Below, one piece after another: positions 10,091 to 19,069 of a stretch of DNA of 47,283 bases (within the stretch, counting starts at the first letter, position 1; every line of letters starts with the position of its first letter). A model generated the notes under the pieces. It did not search any database, was not told the origin of the DNA, and worked only from the letters and a program-made list of their open reading frames with translations. Position numbers and translations under genes: made by a program. Location: assembly GCA_948470605.1 (NCBI GenBank), contig CAOKPI010000009.1, positions 1 to 47,283 on the forward strand. Reading direction: 5' to 3'. Origin of the DNA: an uncultured Clostridium sp. (GTDB lineage Bacteria > Bacillota > Clostridia > TANB77 > CAG-508).

Positions 10091-12211
10091 TTGGTAAGAA
10101 GAAACACCAAAAAGAAAAAAGTCAATATCAATTTAAGATTTAATATTCTAACAGTTTTAATTTATATTGTCGGTATTGTTTTAATTGCTAGATTATTCAG
10201 CCTTCAGATTGTGCATGGAGCAGAATATAGAGAACAATCTAATACACGATTAACAAGAGAAAGTATTCTAGAAGCTTCCAGAGGAGCGATTTTAGATAGA
10301 ACAGGGACAGAGCTAGTTACCTCAAATATGACATTTTCTTTAGAGATGTATAAAAGTAAAGTAGATACTGATACGCTTAATACAGCCATTTTAAATATGA
10401 TACAAGTATTGGAAAAGTATGAATGCTCGTATTCTGATAGCTTTCCTATTAGTATTGACCCTTTCACCTTCACAATTAGTGACGAAGCCTTAAAAAACTG
10501 GAAGAAATCAAATAATCTTGAGGAAGATATATCAGCAGAAAAAGCTTTTTATCAATTCAAAGACAAATATAAAATCAAAAATGCGAATATACAAGAGGTT
10601 AGAAAAATAATAGCGATTCGTTATTTAATTTCTCAAAAAGGTTATAGCAGTACAAGGTCAGTAACCATTTCAAAAAATATTCCAAGAGAAGCGGTAGCCG
10701 AATTTAGCGAAGGTTCTGATAGATTTGCTGGTATTAATGTAGTAGTAGAGCCAGTTAGACAATACACCTCTGGAAATTTAGCTTCTCATATATTAGGCTA
10801 TGCAGGAACCATTAGTAGTGAAGAATATGAAAGCAGAAAAAACTATTATAATCAAAATGACATGATTGGAAAAACAGGAATTGAATATGTATTTGAAGAA
10901 TATCTAAAAGGAAAAAATGGAACCAAGCAAATTGATATGGCAGTAGATGGAACAACAACAGCTGAATATATTGGGCAAGAAGCTATTGCGGGTTCAGATA
11001 TTGTTCTTACCATTGATGCCAACCTTCAAAAAACAGCTGAAAATGCATTAGCTTCCAACATACAAAAAATAGCCACAGGAGGTTTTGGAAAAGCTTATGA
11101 TGCAAGAGCTGGTGCTTGTGTAGTCATGAATGTCAACTCTGGTGAAGTATTAGCGATGGCTAGTTATCCAGACTATAATCCAGCTGACTTTATCGGAGGT
11201 ATCAGCCAAGAAGCCTGGAATAATTATACCAATAATGAGGCAAAGCCACTGGTTAATAAAGCCATACAAAATTCTTATTCACCTGGTTCTATCTTCAAAA
11301 TGATAACAGCCATAGCAGGATTAGAATCAGGTGTTATCGACCTAAGAACCAAAATTAATGATACAGGAATTTATACAAAATACAGAGATTACCAACCAAA
11401 ATGTTGGCATTATACAGACTATCATACTGGGCATGGATGGGTAGATGTTTCAGGAGCCATAGAGAAATCTTGCAATTACTTTTTCTATGAAACAGGAGAT
11501 AGAATGGGAATTGATAAACTAGTAGAAATTGCTAGATATTTTGGATTGGGAAATAAAACAAGAATTGAATTACAAGGAGAAACAGCAGGCGTTTTAGCAA
11601 GTAGAGAAGCCAAGTCAAAAATGCACCCAGATGACCCAAATTGGAATCCAGGAAATACTTTAAATGCTGTTATTGGACAAGGAGATAATGAATTTACGCC
11701 TTTACAAATGGCAAAATATATTAGTATGCTTGCTAATGGTGGAAGAAGAATGAATGTCAGCCTTGTCAAGACAATTAGAAATGCAGATGGATCTGAAGTT
11801 TCTAGAGAGGATATCAATCAATTTATTAACAAAAAGTTAGGACTAGAAAATGATAATGTAGGTGATATACCGATAAATCAGGGTTACCTGAATGCTGTTT
11901 TAGAAGGAATGAAATCTGTTACTAGTGATAGTGGAGGAACAGCTTATGTTCGATTTAAAGATTTCAATATCAGTGTAGGAGGTAAGACAGGGTCAGCAGA
12001 GGCTCCCAATAATAAGGTTCACGCTTGGTTTGTTGGCTTTGCTCCATTTGAAAATCCAGAGATTGCTATTGTGGTAATGGTGGAAAATGGAGGTCATGGA
12101 AATTATACAGCAGAAGTGGTAAGAGATATTATGACAGAGTATTTTGGTATGAATACGCAAAATATAGAGGAAGATATGGGGGCTATACCTTACATTGAAA
12201 TTATGAGATAG
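10091..12211 (+). CDS. mrdA: Class B penicillin-binding protein 2 (elongasome transpeptidase)
   Basis: A 706-residue transpeptidase: N-terminal membrane helix (about residues 18-38), PBP dimerisation domain (RGAILDRTGTELV), then the transpeptidase domain with Ser400-Ile-Phe-Lys403, Ser460-Cys-Asn462 and Lys632-Thr-Gly. Start TTG 10091 follows AGAAGGTGA. It cross-links lateral-wall peptidoglycan with MreBCD, directly upstream. A residue block of about 100 rich in Lys between the dimerisation parts is longer than in Bacillus homologues. No in-frame CGG. Confidence 0.93.
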   Translation: MVRRNTKKKKVNINLRFNILTVLIYIVGIVLIARLFSLQIVHGAEYREQSNTRLTRESILEASRGAILDRTGTELVTSNMTFSLEMYKSKVDTDTLNTAILNMIQVLEKYECSYSDSFPISIDPFTFTISDEALKNWKKSNNLEEDISAEKAFYQFKDKYKIKNANIQEVRKIIAIRYLISQKGYSSTRSVTISKNIPREAVAEFSEGSDRFAGINVVVEPVRQYTSGNLASHILGYAGTISSEEYESRKNYYNQNDMIGKTGIEYVFEEYLKGKNGTKQIDMAVDGTTTAEYIGQEAIAGSDIVLTIDANLQKTAENALASNIQKIATGGFGKAYDARAGACVVMNVNSGEVLAMASYPDYNPADFIGGISQEAWNNYTNNEAKPLVNKAIQNSYSPGSIFKMITAIAGLESGVIDLRTKINDTGIYTKYRDYQPKCWHYTDYHTGHGWVDVSGAIEKSCNYFFYETGDRMGIDKLVEIARYFGLGNKTRIELQGETAGVLASREAKSKMHPDDPNWNPGNTLNAVIGQGDNEFTPLQMAKYISMLANGGRRMNVSLVKTIRNADGSEVSREDINQFINKKLGLENDNVGDIPINQGYLNAVLEGMKSVTSDSGGTAYVRFKDFNISVGGKTGSAEAPNNKVHAWFVGFAPFENPEIAIVVMVENGGHGNYTAEVVRDIMTEYFGMNTQNIEEDMGAIPYIEIMR

Positions 12212-12244
12212 AGTTTGGAAAAATAAACTGCGTCTTGCGTCGTT

Positions 12245-12305
12245 AAAATTTTATTTTAAAATCCTCAAGTACAACTCGTACATTCCGGTTTTAAAATAAA
12301 ATTTT
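12245..12305. repeat. AT-rich long hairpin between mrdA and minC
   Basis: A perfect 17-bp inverted repeat (AAAATTTTATTTTAAAA at 12245-12261 and its complement at 12289-12305) around a 27-nt loop that itself contains GTAC-type half-palindromes (AAGTACAACTCGTACATT). The flank CTGCGTCTTGCGTCG suggests a dispersed repeat of the kind seen in Clostridia. It may also terminate or process the mre transcript. Confidence 0.7.
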
Positions 12306-12375
12306 GCCTAGCAATACTTGTTTCTTTTTTCAAACTAGAATTAAATAAAATGAAGAAAAAAAGGAAGATAGAAGG

Positions 12376-12987
12376 ATGAAAAATTGTGTTAGTATTAATC
12401 TAAAAAAAGATGAAATTGTAATTAAATTAAGTAATGAAGCAGAGCAGGAAGAAATTTTAGAAGCTTTAAAAAAGAAGCTAACAGAATTAAAAAAATTATA
12501 TAAAGATGCAAAAACGCCAATTTTAGTTACAGGTAAGGTTTTAAAAAACAAAGAGATTGACGAAATACAAAAAATGATAAAAAATAAAATTGACGTAGAA
12601 ATCGACTTTGACATGCCAAAAAGTCTAGGATTGCATAGTATAAAAAGAACTTTTGCAAAAGAGATAGCTGTTTCAGAAACAAAATTTCATAGAGGGTCTT
12701 TGCGTTCAGGACAAAAAATGGAAACAGAAGGTAGCCTTGTAATCATAGGAGATGTGAATGCAGGGGCGGAAGTAATAGCCTCTGATAACATTATTGTATT
12801 AGGAGCTCTAAGAGGATTGGCACATGCAGGTGCAAAAGGGAACAAACAAGCTATCATAGCAGCAGGTTTATTGGATGCTGTACAAATTAGAATAGCAGAC
12901 GTTGTAAAAGAAATTGAACGTGAAGAAGAACCTATGCATAAACAAGCATATGTCAGTATAGAAGACGATAAAATTATAATTGAATAA
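12376..12987 (+). CDS. minC: Septum-site inhibitor MinC
   Basis: A 203-residue protein with a variable N-terminal domain and the C-terminal beta-helix MinC domain (LRSGQKMETEGSLVIIGDVNAGAEV, DNIIVLGALRGLAHAG, the family pattern). It blocks FtsZ assembly when carried to the membrane by MinD. The usual next genes minD and minE are absent; two minus-strand genes converge on it instead. Start ATG 12376, with GGAAGATAGAAGG upstream. Confidence 0.92.
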   Translation: MKNCVSINLKKDEIVIKLSNEAEQEEILEALKKKLTELKKLYKDAKTPILVTGKVLKNKEIDEIQKMIKNKIDVEIDFDMPKSLGLHSIKRTFAKEIAVSETKFHRGSLRSGQKMETEGSLVIIGDVNAGAEVIASDNIIVLGALRGLAHAGAKGNKQAIIAAGLLDAVQIRIADVVKEIEREEEPMHKQAYVSIEDDKIIIE

Positions 12988-13003
12988 TGCTATCCAACAG
13001 ATT

Positions 13004-13366
13004 TTAACCTAATAACAATAGAATTAAAGCAATATATAACATTTCATCTTGTACGCCTTCTTGATATAAAAAGAATAATAAACCAAGAATAATAATATCA
13101 TCTAGATATAATTGGATTCCCAATATTTCAAAAATCGGATTTTCAATATCATCAAAAATAGGGTTATTGAAACGAAGGGGACCAAAAGAATAGTATCTAG
13201 ATGAGTTATTTTTTTGGGCATTAGTTTGGGAAGAAGTCTCTTTTTGGGAATTAGAATCAGAATTGTCGTTGTTAGGAGCTTTGTCCTCAGTAGAGTAATG
13301 ATGATTACTCGTAGGAAAAGAGAAAGGTCTGTAATATCGATAATAATTATTATAAAAACTAGCCAT
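13004..13366 (-). CDS. Unknown Tyr/Asn-rich membrane-associated protein
   Basis: A 120-residue protein: a Tyr-rich N-terminus (YNNYYRYYRPF), a Ser/Asn/Gln low-complexity middle, then a hydrophobic C-terminal third (YLDDIIILGLLFFLYQEG and YIALILLLLG). Its ATG overlaps the stop of the gene before it (ATGGCTAG), so the pair is translationally coupled. I do not recognise a family; small proteins of this shape occur in clostridial sporulation clusters, but that is only a guess. Confidence 0.65.
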   Translation of the reverse strand: MASFYNNYYRYYRPFSFPTSNHHYSTEDKAPNNDNSDSNSQKETSSQTNAQKNNSSRYYSFGPLRFNNPIFDDIENPIFEILGIQLYLDDIIILGLLFFLYQEGVQDEMLYIALILLLLG

Positions 13367-13772
13367 TATGAGGACTCTCCTTATTATTATCTTTCAAAAG
13401 GTCAGCAATTTTAGCAACATTTAATAAATTAGCATATTGGTCTATTTTTCCTTTTTTTTCTTCACGTAGATAAGGTTTTAAAGAATATAATAAATTTGAC
13501 CTAGGGTCATTGGAAGTATTCAATTTTTCCATAACAGATTTCATTTTTAAAATCGTATTCATATCAATTTGGCTAAAATCAAAATTCGCATTATTACTGC
13601 TATTGTTATTGTTAGTAGTATTCCCACTATTTTGCTTATTTTGTGACATCATAGAAGAAAAGTTTTGTATCATTTCAGGAGGGATTTGCGATATAACATC
13701 ATTTAATTCCCCCTTATTCATCATATCCTTTAATTTATTCATAGTATTTTCATCAAAATTCATATTATCCAA
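13359..13772 (-). CDS. Unknown Asn-rich helical protein
   Basis: About 137 residues: helical N-terminus with repeated Met/Lys/Asn, an Asn/Ser-rich linker and a helical C-terminus (LLYSLKPYLREEKKGKIDQYANLL). TTG 13772 is chosen because it lies 6 nt after AGAGGTG; ATG 13763 is the alternative. First gene of a two-gene minus-strand operon. No family recognised; the C-terminal part resembles short helical segments of clostridial sporulation proteins, without firm support. Confidence 0.6.
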   Translation of the reverse strand: MDNMNFDENTMNKLKDMMNKGELNDVISQIPPEMIQNFSSMMSQNKQNSGNTTNNNNSSNNANFDFSQIDMNTILKMKSVMEKLNTSNDPRSNLLYSLKPYLREEKKGKIDQYANLLNVAKIADLLKDNNKESPHNG

Positions 13773-13876
13773 ATAAATCACCTCTTTCTTATTATATGAA
13801 AAAAAGTAGAAAACTTTACTATTTTTAATATCTTATGAACTAGACATAAAATATCACCTTTTTTGCCATGAAACTA

Positions 13877-13905
13877 TTGAAAAAACAGGGAAAATAGTGT
13901 ATAAT
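13877..13905 (+). promoter_or_regulatory. Promoter of the giant surface-protein operon
   Basis: TTGAAA at 13877-13882 and TATAAT at 13900-13905, 17-bp spacer. The leader to ATG 14118 is about 205 nt and contains a small hairpin (TTTTCC GTAAG GGAAAA near 13990). I could not match the leader to a known riboswitch. The gap 13773-14117 otherwise holds the divergent minus-strand promoter region. Confidence 0.8.
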
Positions 13906-14117
13906 AATAAGTGATTATGTACAAAAATGTAAATATTACAAAATGTAATAAAAAAATAATATTATTTCATAAATTGACAGGAAATGTATTTTCCGTAAGG
14001 GAAAAATGTTTTTTAATAGCAAAAGATAAAATAAGAGGGTTGATTTACCTCAAAAAAATTATATATAATATATTTGAAACATTGGGTAAAAAAACACCTA
14101 GTGATAAGGAGGATACT

Positions 14118-17100
14118 ATGAAAAATAAGATTTTCAAAATTTGTGTTATTTTAGTCATGATAGCAACAATGACCATGACCAATTTTATTTTTGTGGGAAA
14201 TAGTCTAATCAGTTATGCACTAGACAGCAATAATAATACCAACCATAATAATATTGAGTTTAATGTCTATTTCAAAAATGAACAAGGAGAAAAAGTATCA
14301 AATTTAGATATGATAGCAAACCATCCAGAAAACATACTCTATGTTTATCTAAATGTAAAGCAAGAAGGATACTTTAATGGAACCATTCACTTAGAAGAAG
14401 GTGCCAATTTCCAACTAGTAGAAGCAGACAACCAATATGTAGAAAGTGTAGAAAACAACACCATCAAACTATATAACGTCACAGCAGGAACTTCAATCGA
14501 GATTCCAGTAAAAATCAAACCGATAAAAGAAGAAAACTATTCCATCGGTTTATTAGACGTGGAAAGTAAAATAGCCATAGATGGTATCTATAAAGATAGT
14601 TCAGAAAAAGACAAAAAAATAAAAGCAAGTAAAACAGTAACATTAAAATTTGTAGATGAACTAACACAAGAAGACATTGTCAATGAAATAGCAATTATCA
14701 CAAATAAAGTATCCAATATAGGTGGAGAAGAAAAAAGAATCGTTCAATTATCTTGGAATATAGGAACCAAAAGTAATAATTATCCAATCAAAGAGATAGT
14801 TGCCAACATAAAAAATCCAATAGAAGCAACAACAGAACCACAAATAGAAACACAAGTGGCACTAAATACTATGACTACTTATGATAGTAAATATGAAAAA
14901 GGTGTTAGTGAATTCACCTTAAAAAATGAAAAAACCAAAGAGGAAACCATTACATGGAAAGCAGAAGGAACAGAAAATATTATATTAACTTATATTTATG
15001 ATAAAGATGTAGTAGTTAACGAAGCTAATATCCAACCAGAAGTAAAAATCACATTATACAACCAAAAGGAAATTGATAGTACCTCACAAACTGATTTTAA
15101 GCAAGAAGAAAAAGATGCCGTAATAGAGATAGCAACAACCAATCAAGAAAATGAAATTTATAAAGGTAAATTAGTAGCAGGAATTGACAGACAATATGCA
15201 ACTAAAACAGCTGTAAAAGTTAATTTAGCTCAAATGGTAAACGACATTACTGTACAAGAAGAACCAAGTACCTATACTGTAAATGAAACAGAAAATATAG
15301 CCAATATCTTTTATATTCAAACTGCTATAACCAAAGAACAATTTGATAGAATATTAGGAGAAAATGGAGTTATCACAATTACCAACCAAACCAATCAAGT
15401 AATAGGAACCATAGACGCCAAAACGCAAGCAGATGAAAATGGAAATATTGTGATTCATTATGGTGATAGCCAAACACAAGCAATCAAAATCCAAACAACA
15501 GCACCAATTGCAGAAGGAGTATTAGAATTTAATCATGTAAAAAATAGTAAAGAGACGCAAAAACAAATTGTAAAAGAAGCATCTCGTATTCATCATGTCA
15601 TTTCTTATCAATATAATCAAGGGTTAGTCAATCAAATAGAAAATAATATTGCTTTACAAAACACCGTAACAGAAAGCAAAATAGCAGTAGACACAGAGCA
15701 ATTATCAACGGTTATTGGTAACCATATTAAGATGAAAATCACATTATTATCAAATGAAGAAAAATATGATTTATTTGAGAATCCAAGATTTACCATTGCT
15801 TTACCAAATCAAGTAGAAAACATTCAAATAACGAATATTAGTAAATTATACGATGATAACAACGAATTTGGAGATAGCGTAAAATATGCTATTAATGGCA
15901 ATAATATTAATTTGGTTTTAGATGGAAAACAAACCAACTATACCACAACAGTGGAAGGAATTACACTTGTAATAGATGCACAAGTACAAGTAAGTAAAAC
16001 AGCAGCAACCAATGAGGAACAAATTGTAATGACATACCAAAATAATAATGCAGTAAGTTATGCTAATAATGCAACAGCAAGTACCCCAATTAAAATTACA
16101 GCACCAAAGGAAATCACGGCTGTTAATAGTATTCAAGAATTATCTGTAGAAACAATAGGAGAAGAAGAAAAAACAGAAATTATGTTGCCAAAAGGTGTGC
16201 AAGCCAAACAAGTACAAGCACAAATGGAAATCATCAATAGTAATGTAGCAGATATTAACAATGTTAAAATATTAGGCGATTTTCCAACCGATGATAGCCA
16301 GAATAATATGGGAATAGCAATTACAAGAGGAGTACAGGTTACAGGAGTTGAAAATGCAAAGGTATATTATTCAGCCAATGAAAATGCAACAGATGACCTT
16401 ACAAATGCACAAAATGGATGGACAGAAGAATTAAATGGTGTAGAGGCAAAAAATTACTTAATTTTACTAGATAAGGTAGTAGCACAATCCAGTGTACAAG
16501 CTAATTATCAAATGGCAATACCAGAAAATCTAGAATACAACGAAATGGCAACAGAAGGTTATTCTGTTAATGCAACCAACAGCCAAACAGGAACAGAAAT
16601 GAATGTTTCTGCTACTAGAATTGCTATGCAAACAGGAGTAGGACCAAAAGTAGAGTCACAAATACATGCTATGGTTGGTGCAGATACGTTAAAAGAAAAT
16701 GATGTTGTAAAAAACGGAGAAGTTATTAAATATCAAGTAAAAGTTTCTAACACAGGAACAGAAGATGCAACCAATATAGCAGTTATCGGAAAAATACCAG
16801 AAGGAACAACCCTTGTAGAACCAATGAAACATTATGAATATACAGGAGCTGCTTATTACAAGGAAAATACAGAGGCGAAATCTTATACAACAACAATAGA
16901 AGGCTTAAAAGTAGGAGAGTCAAAAGTAGTAGAATATGAGGTAAGAGTGAATGCTAATGTAGCAGCTGGAACTAATATAACAAATGAGACAGAAGTACAA
17001 TATGGAGAGGCAAAAACAAAGAGTACCATAAGCAATAAAGTAGAGGCTTCTAATGTAAGAGCTAGTGTAAAACAAATTACAGAATATCCGAATGGAATTT

Positions 17101-19052
17101 ATGTAGGAGACTATCTTAAATATTTTGTGATTCTTGAAAATATGTCAAATACAGAACAAAAAGATGTAGTGGTTCAAACCAATTTGTCTGAAAATGCAGA
17201 GGTACAAAGCTTGGAATTAGTAACAGGCATGAAAGTGGAGGACATAACAGATGATGACTTAGTGGAAATAGATGAATTAGAAGATACGAACAGAGAGAAT
17301 GCCAATAAAGAAGACAATGAAGAGGAGCACGATCAAAAAGTTATTGTTAGCGAAGAAGAGGTTGAAGATGATAATGACGTAGCTGATGACAGTACATTAG
17401 AGCTAACTTATCAAAAAGAATTGAATATTGGAAGCCTATCTAGTGGTGAGACGAAGGTATTAGTATATACAGTAAAAACAAAAGCAGTAGGGAATTTAGA
17501 TATGTCTGTTAGCGTGAGAGCTAACAATCAAATGACTAGATCCAATGTGTGGAAATATACCTTACAGAATTACGAGATAAAGGCTAATATGACAACAAGT
17601 ACAGAATCTCAATTTGTAGATATAGGTGACGAGATTGATTATAATATTACATTAGAAAATATTGGCACAGGAGATGCTAGCGCAATTAAAATTACGGATG
17701 AAATTCCAATCGATTTAACCATTGAATCTATTATCATTGATGGAGAGGAAAAAGATATTCCAGATAATTCTAATAAGATTAATATTTATACAGATGTAAA
17801 GGCGAAGACAATTTCAAACATTATCATAAAGACAAAAGTGGATTATCATGAAAAGGCAGAGCCAACAACAATTACTAATTCTGCAACTATTGAAGCAAAT
17901 GAGAGTGTGATAGCTACTACACAGGAAATTACACATATCATAAAAGCATTTGAAGAAGATAAAAATTCAGGAGGTTCTTCTTCCAATGGAGGTAGTGCTA
18001 ATAATAATACACAAAATACAAAACAAAAAAATCATATGATAGCAGGTGTTGCTTGGCTTGATTCAAACATAAATGGTGTAAAGGATGAAGGAGAACCATT
18101 GTTAGCTGACATAAAAGTAAAATTACTAAATGTAGATACCAATGAAATAGTAAAAGATACTAATGGAACTGAAATAACAACTACAACGAATTCAACAGGT
18201 ATGTATATCTTACAAAATGTTCCAAATGGTAAATACATTGTTATCTTTGAATATGATACAACCAAATACGGATTAACAACTTATCAAGTAAGCGGCGCTC
18301 CTGATGGTAAAAATTCTAAGGCTGTAATGAATGAATTAAATATGAATGGTGTTTCAACCAAAATAGCATCTACAGATATTATAACAATTGGAGATACAGA
18401 TATATCTAATATTAATATTGGATTAATTAAGTTAGAAAACTTTGATTTGAAATTAGAAAAATATATAAGTCAAATATTAATACAAAATTCATCTGGAAGT
18501 ACAATTAAAAAATATAACAATGTGGATATGGCAAAAGTAGAATTAGATGCTAAAAAAATAAAAGGAAGTACCATACTAATAGAATATAACATTATTGTTA
18601 GCAATGTAGGAGAAGTAGATGGTTATGTTAAAAAAGTGGTAGATTATATGCCAAGTGACTTGAAATTTAGTTCTGAATTAAATAAAGATTGGTATCAAAC
18701 CAATGGCATGTTGTATAATGCAAGTCTAGCCAATGAGAAGATTGTAGCAGGAGAAGCTAAAACCATTACTTTAACATTAACGAAATCTATGACAGAAAAC
18801 AATACAGGATTAACGACAAATGTGGCAGAAATCGCAGAAGATTATAATGAATTAGGAATCAAGGACAGCAATTCAACACCAGGTAATAAGGCAGAAGGAG
18901 AAAATGACATGAGTCGTGCAGAAGTTATTATCAGTATCAGAACAGGTGGCATGGTATATATTTCTATCATATTCATAACGATAATAATTGGAGTTGTAGT
19001 AACGTTTGTAATGATTAAGAGAAAAAAACAAAATGGTAAAGATATTATGTAG
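14118..19052 (+). CDS. Giant secreted DUF11/SdrD-B surface protein
   Basis: About 1,644 residues. A signal peptide (MKNKIFKICVILVMIATMT...SLISYA) follows an AAGGAGG site; upstream in-frame codons to 13911 lack one and are rejected. The body is made of beta-sandwich repeats, including DUF11-type segments (VSNTGTEDATNIAVIGKIPEG), an acidic linker near residues 1040-1090, and an SdrD B-like or prealbumin-like domain (MIAGVAWLDSNINGVKDEGEP). It ends with a membrane helix (about 1613-1635) and basic tail; no LPXTG motif is seen, so a membrane anchor is likely. It probably forms an adhesin or surface stalk. No in-frame CGG. Confidence 0.8.
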   Translation: MKNKIFKICVILVMIATMTMTNFIFVGNSLISYALDSNNNTNHNNIEFNVYFKNEQGEKVSNLDMIANHPENILYVYLNVKQEGYFNGTIHLEEGANFQLVEADNQYVESVENNTIKLYNVTAGTSIEIPVKIKPIKEENYSIGLLDVESKIAIDGIYKDSSEKDKKIKASKTVTLKFVDELTQEDIVNEIAIITNKVSNIGGEEKRIVQLSWNIGTKSNNYPIKEIVANIKNPIEATTEPQIETQVALNTMTTYDSKYEKGVSEFTLKNEKTKEETITWKAEGTENIILTYIYDKDVVVNEANIQPEVKITLYNQKEIDSTSQTDFKQEEKDAVIEIATTNQENEIYKGKLVAGIDRQYATKTAVKVNLAQMVNDITVQEEPSTYTVNETENIANIFYIQTAITKEQFDRILGENGVITITNQTNQVIGTIDAKTQADENGNIVIHYGDSQTQAIKIQTTAPIAEGVLEFNHVKNSKETQKQIVKEASRIHHVISYQYNQGLVNQIENNIALQNTVTESKIAVDTEQLSTVIGNHIKMKITLLSNEEKYDLFENPRFTIALPNQVENIQITNISKLYDDNNEFGDSVKYAINGNNINLVLDGKQTNYTTTVEGITLVIDAQVQVSKTAATNEEQIVMTYQNNNAVSYANNATASTPIKITAPKEITAVNSIQELSVETIGEEEKTEIMLPKGVQAKQVQAQMEIINSNVADINNVKILGDFPTDDSQNNMGIAITRGVQVTGVENAKVYYSANENATDDLTNAQNGWTEELNGVEAKNYLILLDKVVAQSSVQANYQMAIPENLEYNEMATEGYSVNATNSQTGTEMNVSATRIAMQTGVGPKVESQIHAMVGADTLKENDVVKNGEVIKYQVKVSNTGTEDATNIAVIGKIPEGTTLVEPMKHYEYTGAAYYKENTEAKSYTTTIEGLKVGESKVVEYEVRVNANVAAGTNITNETEVQYGEAKTKSTISNKVEASNVRASVKQITEYPNGIYVGDYLKYFVILENMSNTEQKDVVVQTNLSENAEVQSLELVTGMKVEDITDDDLVEIDELEDTNRENANKEDNEEEHDQKVIVSEEEVEDDNDVADDSTLELTYQKELNIGSLSSGETKVLVYTVKTKAVGNLDMSVSVRANNQMTRSNVWKYTLQNYEIKANMTTSTESQFVDIGDEIDYNITLENIGTGDASAIKITDEIPIDLTIESIIIDGEEKDIPDNSNKINIYTDVKAKTISNIIIKTKVDYHEKAEPTTITNSATIEANESVIATTQEITHIIKAFEEDKNSGGSSSNGGSANNNTQNTKQKNHMIAGVAWLDSNINGVKDEGEPLLADIKVKLLNVDTNEIVKDTNGTEITTTTNSTGMYILQNVPNGKYIVIFEYDTTKYGLTTYQVSGAPDGKNSKAVMNELNMNGVSTKIASTDIITIGDTDISNINIGLIKLENFDLKLEKYISQILIQNSSGSTIKKYNNVDMAKVELDAKKIKGSTILIEYNIIVSNVGEVDGYVKKVVDYMPSDLKFSSELNKDWYQTNGMLYNASLANEKIVAGEAKTITLTLTKSMTENNTGLTTNVAEIAEDYNELGIKDSNSTPGNKAEGENDMSRAEVIISIRTGGMVYISIIFITIIIGVVVTFVMIKRKKQNGKDIM

Positions 19053-19069
19053 GAAAGGAGGTAGAGAGA

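Noticed and set aside
13911..14117. N-terminal extension of the first giant protein
   Set aside because: The codons overlap the mRNA leader and lack a ribosome binding site; the signal peptide starts at 14118.
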